Positions 1 through 6,058 of a stretch of 6,186 nucleotides of DNA are shown in pieces. The translations under genes were made by a program, and so were the position numbers. Within the stretch, counting starts at the first letter, position 1; each line of letters opens with the position of its first letter. The DNA comes from Pirellulales bacterium (GTDB taxonomy: Bacteria; Planctomycetota; Planctomycetia; Pirellulales; Thermoguttaceae). The notes under the pieces are model-generated. The model did not search any database. It was not told the DNA's origin and saw only the letters and a list, made by a program, of their open reading frames with translations. The stretch spans positions 1-6,186 of the forward strand of contig JAUWHT010000109.1 in assembly GCA_030605745.1 (NCBI GenBank), written 5' to 3'.

Positions 1-27
1 GGCGCCGCGTGGACGCGGCGGCTAAAC
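1..27. repeat. 3' half of a palindromic repeat ending in GCTAAAC, cut by the window edge
   Basis: Bases 3-10 and 13-20 are a perfect 8-bp inverted repeat (CGCCGCGT / ACGCGGCG) around a 2-base centre, followed directly by GCTAAAC at 21-27. This is the arrangement of the second hairpin of the complete element at 2926-2978, which is also an 8-bp stem followed directly by GCTAAAC. The two stems differ in sequence but each pairs perfectly, so the structure appears conserved over the sequence. By analogy the missing left half should begin with GTTTAGC roughly 25 bases before the window. The element contains the candidate GTG start codon of the giant gene. Confidence 0.6.
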
Positions 28-77
28 TGCTCATTTTGCTGATGACCGCGATAGTGCCGACAGTGGCGTGGTCTGCC
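9..77 (+). other. Signal peptide of the giant protein (residues 1-23)
   Basis: The n-region is short with one lysine (K6), followed by a hydrophobic core LLILLMTAIVPTVA (7-20) and a small-residue end W-S-A before D24-G25, which fits a signal peptidase I site after A23. Codons 1-6 lie in the palindromic repeat at 1-27, so the visible n-region is encoded by repeat DNA. If translation starts upstream, two arginine codons (3-8) would precede it and give a more basic n-region. Confidence 0.7.
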
Positions 78-3000
78 GACGGGGTGATTCGATTTCGTCG
101 GGTTTATGCGCCGGCCGATCGGTTGAAGGACTGGCCGCTGGGCAACACGCGGTACATGCGGATGGATCCGGCCGAGTTCGAGCGCCGACTGGCCGCCACC
201 GAGGCCAAGACTGCCGATGCCCGCCCTTCAACCACTGCCCGAGTTGTCAGCGCCCGCTACCGGGCACGTTTGGTCGGCGATCAGTTGACCGGCGGTCAGG
301 CGACGTTGCAAGTGATCCACTGGGCCGAAAGCCGCACGTTGTTGCGGCTGGACCCGTGCGGCCTGGCAATCGGCCGAGCGAGTTGGGCCGGTGACGAGCC
401 GAGGCCCGCAACACTCGGATTGGGCGAGGACGGCAAACTGGCCGTATTTGTGGAGCGATCGGGCCGGTTGGATTTCGAGTGGTCGCTGTGTGGGCGTCGC
501 GAGGCAGCCGAGACGGTCAACTTCCAACTCGAACTACCACCTTGCGCCACCAACCGCCTGATCCTCGACCTGCCCGAGAACTTGATTCCAGCGACCGATT
601 GCGGAAGCATCGTGGAACCGGTCCGGACCGAGGCCGGGTTGCGGCGCTGGCAAATCGAACTGGGGGGACATCACCGCTGCCGGCTGCGCGTGGCGCCGGC
701 CGGTGCAGCCTGGCCGCGCCGGCAATTGGCCCTGGTGCGGGAATCGGTCCTCTACGACTTCTCGCCGCGCGGCGTGGAGGTCTCGGCCCAATTGAACTTC
801 GAGGTCCACCACCAACCCCTCGGGCAAGTCGCCGTGGCATTGGACAAGGAACTGCAACTGATCACCGCCCGATATGGCGACGTGCCGGTTCCATGGTCGG
901 TCACCTCGTCGCCCGGCAGCCCGGTCAGCCGTGTAGTGCTCAGCTTACCCGAGCCGATTCAGGATACCGAGGGTGTCCTGCGTCTTGGAGCCTTGGCTCC
1001 GCTTCAACTCGACCGTCGCTGGCGGCTTCCGCGAATTCGGCCTGAAAAGGTGTTCTGGCAGGAAGGCAGCGCGACCCTCTCGGTCCCGGTCCCCCTGCTG
1101 GTGAAACATCTCGTGCCGATCGGCTGCCGGCAATCGGACACCGGTCCATTGTTGGCCCCCCAGGTGGGCGAATCGGCCGAGTTCCAGTTCTTCGGCCCTG
1201 ATGCCACGGTCGAGGTTGTGCTTTCGCGCCGCCGTGTGCCGGTGCAACTTAGCAGCGGTACGGCGGTCGAGATGGCCGGCGGCGAGATGACCGCGCGGGT
1301 GGTGGCGGATTTTCGCGTCGCGGAGGCGTCGCGGTTCTCGCTTGAAGCGGACGTCGCCCGGCAGTGGATGATCGATTCGGTCGAGTCCAGCCCGCCGGGG
1401 GCTATCGACGATTGGTTGCTCGATGAACAACCCGGCGCCAGCCAGAAGCTGACGGTTCGTCTGGTCCGTGCGCTCGCGCCGGACCGGCCGCTGCAGATAC
1501 TGATCGGTGCCCGCCGGTTCCACTGGCCGTTGGGGCGGAAATTGGGGATCGACGATCTCGTGCCGCTTCGATTCCACGCGGCCGGCCAGAGCAAGCGGCT
1601 CGTGGCGGTCCGAGCAGTTGGTCCTTACCAATTGAGGCTCGCTGGGACGGAAGGGCTTAACCGTGCTGACGCAGGAAGTCTCGATGCCGCCGAAAAGGAA
1701 TTGTTCGCCGAACTGCCGCGCGACTTGCTGTTCTACAACGACTCGGCTGCCGCCGATTTGCGGATCGCGGTTGTCAGGCAGAAGCCCAGCTACACCGGTT
1801 CGATCCGGGTAGAGGCGATCGTTGCCGATGGAATGCTCCGGGAGGACTACATTCTTCGTTGCGCTGCGGAATCGGCCCGGGTAGATCGCCTGGTGGCCCA
1901 CTTCACCCACCGCCGCGACGTGCCCTTGCGTTGGACCCTTGGCGCCGAGGACGACAGGCAACTCTCCGCCCGGCGACTGTCGATTGAGGAGCAGGCCGCC
2001 GCCGGCTTCAGCCCCGACGGGGAGACCTGGGAATTGACGCTCCGCCGGCCCCGGAGCGTGCCTTTTGAAATCCGGGCAACCCGGGAAATCCCGCTGGCCG
2101 ACAAACAGCCGGTGAGCCTCGTTTCATTGCCGGAGGCCACCAGCCAGAGGGCGACGCTGGTGGTTCGCTCGCCGGGGCCAAAGGGACCAAAGGGGCCAAA
2201 GACCACGCAAATCAACAACCATCGGCTCAGACCGATTCCGGCTGAGACAGTCCCACTCGACCGGTACCAAACCGCGCAGGCTACCTACAGCTACGATCCA
2301 CTCGGCGAGACCGCGGCGGCGCCCGACCCGGCGGTAACCGTCTCGATGTCAGTCGGCGCGGCCACACCATCGGCTTGGGTTTGGAGCCGACATCTCGAGT
2401 CGCGGTACGATTCCAACGGCAACGGCCGGCACATGGCCGGCTACCGGCTGCAAAGCTCCGGGGCCGGGTGCATACAACTGAAACTGCCGGCGGCAGTGAC
2501 CATGGAAGACGTGCGTGATGTCTGGGTAGACGAAAACCGCATTGCCTGGCGCCGACCGGCGGGCCGGCACGCCCGCAGCTTGATAATTGATCTTCCGCCG
2601 GGCGCGAAGTTCCCCACCGTGTCGATCCACTTTGTCACGTCGGCGCCGCGCCTGGGTACCGTCGGTTCGCTGGAACCTCCGTGGCCGGTGACGGACCTGC
2701 CCGTCCTTTCACAGTACTGGACCGTATGGCTGCCGCCGGGTTACGAAGCGTACGATCAGGATCTTCGAGGGCAACCCGCCCGGACGCCGCAACTGAGCCA
2801 CAGCCGGCGGCTCTTCGGCCCCTTGGGGCGATCACCCGACCGGCCGAATCTTGATCCGCTAGCTTCCAAGACCCGACAGCAGCAACCTGCCAAACATAAC
2901 GCGGCCTGCGACCGCAACCAAAGCTGTTTAGCCCCCGGCGGTACGCCGGGGACGCCGCCGTACCGGCGGCGGCTAAACATGCGCGCACGGCGCGCAGAAG

Positions 3001-5945
3001 TTGCAACGGTAGACTCTAAGGTGCTTTGGAGAAGCCCAGTCGCGGCAGGAAGCGAACCGGCCGACACATACGGCTGGACCGCCTACCGAATGGAGACTCC
3101 CGCCACTACCACAATGCAACTGAAGTTCGTCCACCGCCAAACCATGCGATTGTTCGGCTGGGTCACCTTTCTGCTGGCGGTCGCCATCGGATGGTGGAAG
3201 CTCTCCGGTCGGCCGAAGTTGTTGACGTCGCTGCTGGGCCTGTTCGGCGTTGCAGCCCTGGTGGTTCCCGAGGCATACGTTCCCATTGCGTCGGGTGCAG
3301 TGCTGGCAGCGGCGTTCTGTCTCTTGTTCCGCCTGATCCGCCGTTGCGAGACGGCACGGCCGACGCGCCACGGCCCGTCCCGGAAGTCTGATGTCCCCAG
3401 CACCGTCTCCGGGGCGATCCAACTGGGTATCGTGGCGACGGCTGCCGCCGCGATGAGTGCCATGTGTGCTACTGGCCTCGGCAAGGAACCCGAACAGAAA
3501 TCGGCCCCGGCCGCACCGCCGCTCTATCGCGTGTTCATACCCGCCGACGAGCAAGGAAAACCAACCGGCGGCAAGTATTATGTGCCGGTCGAACTCTACG
3601 AGCAGTTGTATCGCCCCCCAGCCGCCGGACGCGTCCACTTCGACAGGGAAGCGGCGCGCCGGGCCGCCGATCTCGGCCCGACCAACCGTCCGGCGGTCCG
3701 CTGGGCCGACGCTGCGGGACCGGGTGGAACGGGTCCCGCGGTGGACGTCGAGGAACTGCTCTGGCTGAAAGTCCATCCCGGCTCGGTCGTGCTGGATGCA
3801 AAGTTCAAGTTCAAGATTGTTGAGGGGCAAGTTCATCAACTCTGCCTGGCCGCCGATCACCGCTTGCGGCTGCTTCCGCTCGGGGGCGATCAACCACCGC
3901 TGGCCGATGTCCGCACAGTGCCCGGCAAACCACAGACGATCCGGCTCAGGTGGCCTCGCCCGCTCTCTGAGACGGTGGTTGTCGAGGCCAGGTTCCTTCT
4001 GACGAGCACCTCGGGCGTGGGTAACCTGCGGCTGCCGCAGCTTGAGGTGCTCGACGCCCGATCGACCAGGCGCTGGATGGCCGTCTCGGTCGACCCGGTG
4101 CTGGAGCACGAACAGCAGGCATCCGATCGGCTCGAGGCGGTGGCCGTGCCCGACTTCGTCAGCGCCTGGGGAAACGCCGCGGAACAACCGCTGTTCGCCT
4201 ACCGCCTGGACGGCGGCGCGGCAGACTGGAGCATCTCGACCCGACCCCGCCAGCCACGTACTGCCGTCGAGCAGACGTTGGCGTTGGGCCTCGACCGGGA
4301 AAGCGCCGAGGTTCACTTCGACGCCCAACTGGTCACCACGGCCGGCTACAATTTCCAGCACCGGCTAACCGCGCCGGCCTCCTTGCAGATTGACAGTATC
4401 TCGGTGCTGGAAGAAGACGTCGAGCGTGCCGCCCGCTTCTCGCAAGACGAACACGGCACGGTCACTATCTTCCTCACCGGACCGGTGGCCGGCCGACAAA
4501 GACTCTCATTGCGCGGCCGTTTGCCGACCGTTGTGAACAAGGAGTTGCCGTTGCCGTCGTTGCAGATCGACGGGGCCCGGCTGAAATCGTCAACGATTCG
4601 GATATTCCGACGCCCGTCCGTACTGGTCGAGATCAGTCCGGTGAGCGGACTTACGGAGATGGACGATCCGATGGCCGGGCAGAGTCATGCAGAGTTGGGA
4701 CGCCTGGTCCGCTGTTTTCGCGCCAAGGTGAACGAACCGGCCAAGGCCACGCTGAGACTTGTGCCGAGCAGTCCGAAAGTTCACGCCCGGCAGGTCACCC
4801 GGCAGCGCCGCGGCAAGCCTCACCAGGCGACCGTCCGGGCCGCTGATTCCGGCCAAGACGCCCCGCGTGTCCGCCTGGCCGACGTTCGTATCGCCTGGAG
4901 CGCCGACGGAAGCTGCCGCGGCGTGGCTACGTTCGACCTTCTGCCGGGCAAGTCGTCCGAATGTCCATTGTGGCTGCCGTCAGGTTACCACCTGGTGCAG
5001 GTCATGGTGGCCGGCGTGCCGACGGTGCCGGTCCCGGTCCGGCCGGGCGCGTGGCGGTTGCCGCCTGGTCCCGGGCAACTACCCCAGCGGATCGAAGTGC
5101 TCTTCACCGGTGTTTTGCCAGAGCCGGCCTCGGCCGCCGTACAACGCTTCGACGCGCCGACGCTCGGTGAACTGCCGGTGGAAAGAACCCTGTGGACGGT
5201 GGCCGGACCGCCGCTGTACGAGCCGGGCGAACCGGAATATGCAGCTTCCACCAGCGCGTGGCGCCACGAACTGGCCCGCCTGAAGAATGCGGCCGTGCTG
5301 ATCGAGTCGGCCTCGATGCTGCCTGTCGAAGACCCGGACGAAACGCTCCGCTGGTATCAGCTTTGGGCACGCCGGTTGATCAACTCGCGGACGGTGCTGA
5401 AGCGCCAACTGGCACGAATCGATCCGACTAAGCAGCCCCAAGCTGCCAAAAGAGACATCCGCGCGATCGATAAGCGGCAGTCGCAAATCGCCGCGCGCCT
5501 GGGGATGACCGGCGTGTTGGCGCAACTGCTGGCCCAGGCGCCGGTGGCCGGCGACCCGGGCGACCTCTGGCAATGGCCGCTCGATCGTGGGCACGCTGCC
5601 ACACGGTGCACCTTCGGCGACGGAGTCAACTCGATCACGCTCAGTTATCGCCGGGCGGACGGCGGGTGGTTGGGAGGCGGACCGGCAGCGGCGATCGGCT
5701 TCGCTGCACTGATCGGCCTGGTGCTGCTCGGACTGCGGCGCGGCACACTGGCCGAGTGGTTCAAACGATGGCCCCATGTGATTGGCGTGGCTGCCGGACT
5801 GGCCTGGTGGTTGTGGCTGTCGCCGAGCATTCTCGGCTGGGGGATCGTCCTGCTGAGCCTGGTCGCCGCGCTGCGTTCCGGCTGGAAACACTCTCCACCA
5901 ACCCCCGGATCAAGCATAATCGCGCTACGCTCGGTACAACGGTAG
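9..5945 (+). CDS. Giant two-unit exported membrane-anchored protein of unknown function (1978 aa; start uncertain, may begin upstream)
   Basis: I do not recognise this protein and see no catalytic motif. It has an N-terminal signal peptide (about residues 1-23), then a long region rich in short alternating hydrophobic strands and proline/glycine turns that reads like serial beta-sandwich domains. Membrane segments lie near 1048-1063, 1071-1086, 1091-1107, 1137-1157, 1892-1909, 1923-1937 and 1938-1955. Basic residues flank them on the predicted cytoplasmic side (K1064/R1068/K1070, R1108-R1112, R1910-R1920, R1956-K1960), which places both large regions outside the cytoplasm. Residues 31-1108 and 1174-1955 share ordered motifs, so the gene looks like a fused tandem duplication. 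The GTG at 9 is the first possible start in the window. The frame is open to base 1, so the true start may lie upstream, and no ribosome binding site is visible. ATG 42 is a weaker alternative because it removes the only basic residue of the signal peptide. The stop is TAG 5943-5945. The role is probably structural or surface scaffold, by inference only. Confidence 0.85.
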   Translation: MDAAAKLLILLMTAIVPTVAWSADGVIRFRRVYAPADRLKDWPLGNTRYMRMDPAEFERRLAATEAKTADARPSTTARVVSARYRARLVGDQLTGGQATLQVIHWAESRTLLRLDPCGLAIGRASWAGDEPRPATLGLGEDGKLAVFVERSGRLDFEWSLCGRREAAETVNFQLELPPCATNRLILDLPENLIPATDCGSIVEPVRTEAGLRRWQIELGGHHRCRLRVAPAGAAWPRRQLALVRESVLYDFSPRGVEVSAQLNFEVHHQPLGQVAVALDKELQLITARYGDVPVPWSVTSSPGSPVSRVVLSLPEPIQDTEGVLRLGALAPLQLDRRWRLPRIRPEKVFWQEGSATLSVPVPLLVKHLVPIGCRQSDTGPLLAPQVGESAEFQFFGPDATVEVVLSRRRVPVQLSSGTAVEMAGGEMTARVVADFRVAEASRFSLEADVARQWMIDSVESSPPGAIDDWLLDEQPGASQKLTVRLVRALAPDRPLQILIGARRFHWPLGRKLGIDDLVPLRFHAAGQSKRLVAVRAVGPYQLRLAGTEGLNRADAGSLDAAEKELFAELPRDLLFYNDSAAADLRIAVVRQKPSYTGSIRVEAIVADGMLREDYILRCAAESARVDRLVAHFTHRRDVPLRWTLGAEDDRQLSARRLSIEEQAAAGFSPDGETWELTLRRPRSVPFEIRATREIPLADKQPVSLVSLPEATSQRATLVVRSPGPKGPKGPKTTQINNHRLRPIPAETVPLDRYQTAQATYSYDPLGETAAAPDPAVTVSMSVGAATPSAWVWSRHLESRYDSNGNGRHMAGYRLQSSGAGCIQLKLPAAVTMEDVRDVWVDENRIAWRRPAGRHARSLIIDLPPGAKFPTVSIHFVTSAPRLGTVGSLEPPWPVTDLPVLSQYWTVWLPPGYEAYDQDLRGQPARTPQLSHSRRLFGPLGRSPDRPNLDPLASKTRQQQPAKHNAACDRNQSCLAPGGTPGTPPYRRRLNMRARRAEVATVDSKVLWRSPVAAGSEPADTYGWTAYRMETPATTTMQLKFVHRQTMRLFGWVTFLLAVAIGWWKLSGRPKLLTSLLGLFGVAALVVPEAYVPIASGAVLAAAFCLLFRLIRRCETARPTRHGPSRKSDVPSTVSGAIQLGIVATAAAAMSAMCATGLGKEPEQKSAPAAPPLYRVFIPADEQGKPTGGKYYVPVELYEQLYRPPAAGRVHFDREAARRAADLGPTNRPAVRWADAAGPGGTGPAVDVEELLWLKVHPGSVVLDAKFKFKIVEGQVHQLCLAADHRLRLLPLGGDQPPLADVRTVPGKPQTIRLRWPRPLSETVVVEARFLLTSTSGVGNLRLPQLEVLDARSTRRWMAVSVDPVLEHEQQASDRLEAVAVPDFVSAWGNAAEQPLFAYRLDGGAADWSISTRPRQPRTAVEQTLALGLDRESAEVHFDAQLVTTAGYNFQHRLTAPASLQIDSISVLEEDVERAARFSQDEHGTVTIFLTGPVAGRQRLSLRGRLPTVVNKELPLPSLQIDGARLKSSTIRIFRRPSVLVEISPVSGLTEMDDPMAGQSHAELGRLVRCFRAKVNEPAKATLRLVPSSPKVHARQVTRQRRGKPHQATVRAADSGQDAPRVRLADVRIAWSADGSCRGVATFDLLPGKSSECPLWLPSGYHLVQVMVAGVPTVPVPVRPGAWRLPPGPGQLPQRIEVLFTGVLPEPASAAVQRFDAPTLGELPVERTLWTVAGPPLYEPGEPEYAASTSAWRHELARLKNAAVLIESASMLPVEDPDETLRWYQLWARRLINSRTVLKRQLARIDPTKQPQAAKRDIRAIDKRQSQIAARLGMTGVLAQLLAQAPVAGDPGDLWQWPLDRGHAATRCTFGDGVNSITLSYRRADGGWLGGGPAAAIGFAALIGLVLLGLRRGTLAEWFKRWPHVIGVAAGLAWWLWLSPSILGWGIVLLSLVAALRSGWKHSPPTPGSSIIALRSVQR
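2175..2201 (+). repeat. Three tandem 9-base repeats encoding Gly-Pro-Lys x3
   Basis: Three consecutive 9-base units (GGGCCAAAG, GGACCAAAG, GGGCCAAAG) encode residues 723-731 as GPK-GPK-GPK. They sit between two predicted beta-rich domains, just before a polar stretch at about 732-745, so they probably form a flexible linker. The middle unit differs by one base from its neighbours (GGA for GGG), which suggests recent expansion by slippage. The unit length is a multiple of three, so changes in copy number would keep the frame. Confidence 0.75.
2926..2978. repeat. 53-bp three-way-junction palindrome read through in frame
   Basis: Every base but one and the two loops is paired. GTTTAGC (2926-2932) pairs with GCTAAAC (2972-2978). 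Between them are two 8-bp hairpins: CCCCGGCG / CGCCGGGG with loop GTA (2933-2951) and CGCCGCCG / CGGCGGCG with loop TAC (2953-2971). A2952 is the only unpaired spacer. The element has the size and form of a REP- or MITE-like extragenic palindrome but lies inside the giant gene, encoding part of the linker (about residues 974-991). The frame used avoids the TAG within GTTTAGC and the TAA within GCTAAAC. It introduces the uncommon leucine codons TTA and CTA. The same terminal sequence occurs at 21-27. No target-site duplication was obvious. Confidence 0.8.
2980..2996. repeat. Short hairpin abutting the 53-bp palindrome
   Basis: TGCGCGC (2980-2986) and GCGCGCA (2990-2996) form a perfect 7-bp inverted repeat around the loop ACG, one base after the 53-bp element. 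It encodes part of a basic stretch (MRARRAE). It could be part of the same inserted DNA or a chance palindrome in GC-rich sequence. Confidence 0.4.
3150..3329 (+). other. First cluster of three membrane segments (residues 1048-1107)
   Basis: Three hydrophobic stretches lie at about 1048-1063, 1071-1086 and 1091-1107. The first loop is basic (K1064, R1068, K1070), the second is short and neutral to acidic around P1087-E1088, and the third segment ends in a run of arginines (R1108, R1111, R1112). By the positive-inside rule unit 1 is extracytoplasmic and the following linker (about 1108-1136) is cytoplasmic. The order of strand-rich region, segment, basic loop, segment, short turn, segment and basic tail recurs at 1892-1960. 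Confidence 0.7.
3417..3479 (+). other. Buried signal-peptide-like membrane segment at the start of unit 2 (residues 1137-1157)
   Basis: A hydrophobic, alanine-rich stretch (I1137 to L1157, core GIVATAAAAMSAMCA) follows a basic linker (R/K residues at about 1108-1125) and precedes a polar, proline-rich stretch at about 1159-1171. This has the layout of a secretion signal, but it is internal to a continuous frame. In-frame GTG 3432, ATG 3453 and ATG 3462 lie inside it, with no convincing ribosome binding site. In the fused protein it would act as the fourth membrane segment, taking the chain back out of the cytoplasm. Whether it is cleaved cannot be told from the sequence. Confidence 0.6.
5244..5543 (+). 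other. Charged helical, possibly coiled-coil stretch (residues ~1746-1845)
   Basis: After the last beta-rich domain the composition shifts to long runs without proline, rich in A, L, R, K, E and Q. Examples are the stretches around HELARLKNAAVLIES, RTVLKRQLARID and RDIRAIDKRQSQIAARL. These read as amphipathic helices and may form a helical hairpin or coiled coil between the outer domains and the C-terminal membrane anchor. The matching place in unit 1 (about 914-1040) has no such helical pattern. Confidence 0.5.
5682..5873 (+). other. C-terminal cluster of three membrane segments (residues 1892-1955)
   Basis: Hydrophobic segments lie at about 1892-1909, 1923-1937 and 1938-1955. A basic loop with arginines and lysine (R1910 to R1920) follows the first, a tight S-P-S turn separates the second and third, and a basic tail (R1956, K1960) ends the set. 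This puts unit 2 outside the cytoplasm and the C-terminus inside. The final residues (about 1962-1978) are polar and have no counterpart in unit 1. Confidence 0.7.
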
Positions 5946-6011
5946 GGTGGGTGCTTGCACCCACGCGTCTAAAGGACCACGAGTTTACGTGGGTGCAAGC
6001 ACCCACCCTAC
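5942..6011. repeat. 70-bp nested palindrome that supplies the stop codon of the giant gene
   Basis: The arms at 5942-5965 and 5988-6011 are perfect 24-base inverted repeats around a 22-base centre. Each arm is itself palindromic: GTGGGTGC / GCACCCAC around TT (5947-5964) and around AA (5989-6006). The outer GTAGG / CCTAC closes the structure. It can therefore fold as one long hairpin or as a cruciform with two side hairpins. The TAG at 5943-5945 inside the left terminus is the stop of the giant gene. The form resembles dispersed GTAGGGTGGG-type palindromes of bacterial genomes, from general memory. It may also hinder transcription between the convergent genes, but no T-tract follows on either strand, so it is not a standard intrinsic terminator. 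Confidence 0.85.
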
Positions 6012-6014
6012 ACC

Positions 6015-6043
6015 TTGAACGGGAGCAGAACACCGGATATACT
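6015..6043 (+). promoter_or_regulatory. Possible sigma70-type promoter
   Basis: TTGAAC (6015-6020) and TATACT (6038-6043) are separated by exactly 17 bases, in a locally AT-richer stretch just after the palindrome. The -10 box matches the consensus at five of six positions and the -35 box at four. It points to the right, against the possible minus-strand gene, where no convincing plus-strand gene is seen. It could drive a gene beyond the window or an antisense transcript, or be chance. Confidence 0.25.
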
Positions 6044-6058
6044 TTAATGGGTAGTGCC

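Larger units (their letters stand above)
99..3332 (+). other. Unit 1 of the giant protein (residues ~31-1108)
   Basis: The unit opens with R31-V-Y-x-P-A-D37, then Y49 and F57-E58. A beta-rich region unique to unit 1 follows at about 75-235. Next come domain A (about 245-345, ending W338-R-L-P341), domain B (about 350-550), a second region unique to unit 1 (about 555-720), a GPK repeat (723-731), and domain D (about 745-913). Domain D contains L826-P827, D896-L-P-V899, W904-T-V and P909-P-G-Y-E913. A polar, basic linker (about 914-1040) carries an embedded palindrome, and three membrane segments close the unit at 1048-1107. The boundaries are my reading of the translation, not a profile search. 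Confidence 0.55.
3528..5873 (+). other. Unit 2 of the giant protein (residues ~1174-1955)
   Basis: The unit repeats the landmarks of unit 1. It opens with R1174-V-F-x-P-A-D1180, then Y1191 and Y1197-E1198. Domain A begins at about E1249 and reaches L1342-P1343, a spacing of 93 residues against 95 in unit 1. Domain B runs to about 1548. Domain D contains L1656-P1657, E1721-L-P-V1724, W1729-T-V and P1734-P-L-Y-E1738. The spacings E-L-P-V to W (8) and W to P-P (5) equal those in unit 1. A helical stretch (about 1746-1845) and three membrane segments follow. The unit lacks counterparts of the unit 1 regions at about 75-235 and 555-720. Confidence 0.55.

Noticed and set aside
945..1961. Minus-strand frame of 338 codons
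   Set aside because: It is antisense to the giant gene, with low-quality composition and no recognisable motif or signal.
3444..3479. Possible lipoprotein signal at C1153 in the buried signal-like segment
   Set aside because: The residues before the cysteine (S-A-M) do not fit a lipobox, which needs a small residue directly before C.
3714..3739. 8-bp inverted repeat GCGGGACC / GGTCCCGC with a 10-base loop
   Set aside because: A single pair of this length is expected by chance in GC-rich DNA, and it codes for a glycine-proline linker. It lacks the two-hairpin form of the other elements.
2973..4361. Long minus-strand frame of 462 codons
   Set aside because: It lies wholly inside the giant gene. 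Its translation is rich in R, G, H and Q without domain-like patterns, as expected for the antisense of GC-rich coding DNA.
5079..5891. Minus-strand frame of 270 codons
   Set aside because: It overlaps the C-terminal coding region with its helical and membrane segments, and its own translation shows no such organisation.
5942..6011. Classic intrinsic terminator
   Set aside because: The stem is strong, but neither strand shows a run of T after it. A repeat element is the better call.
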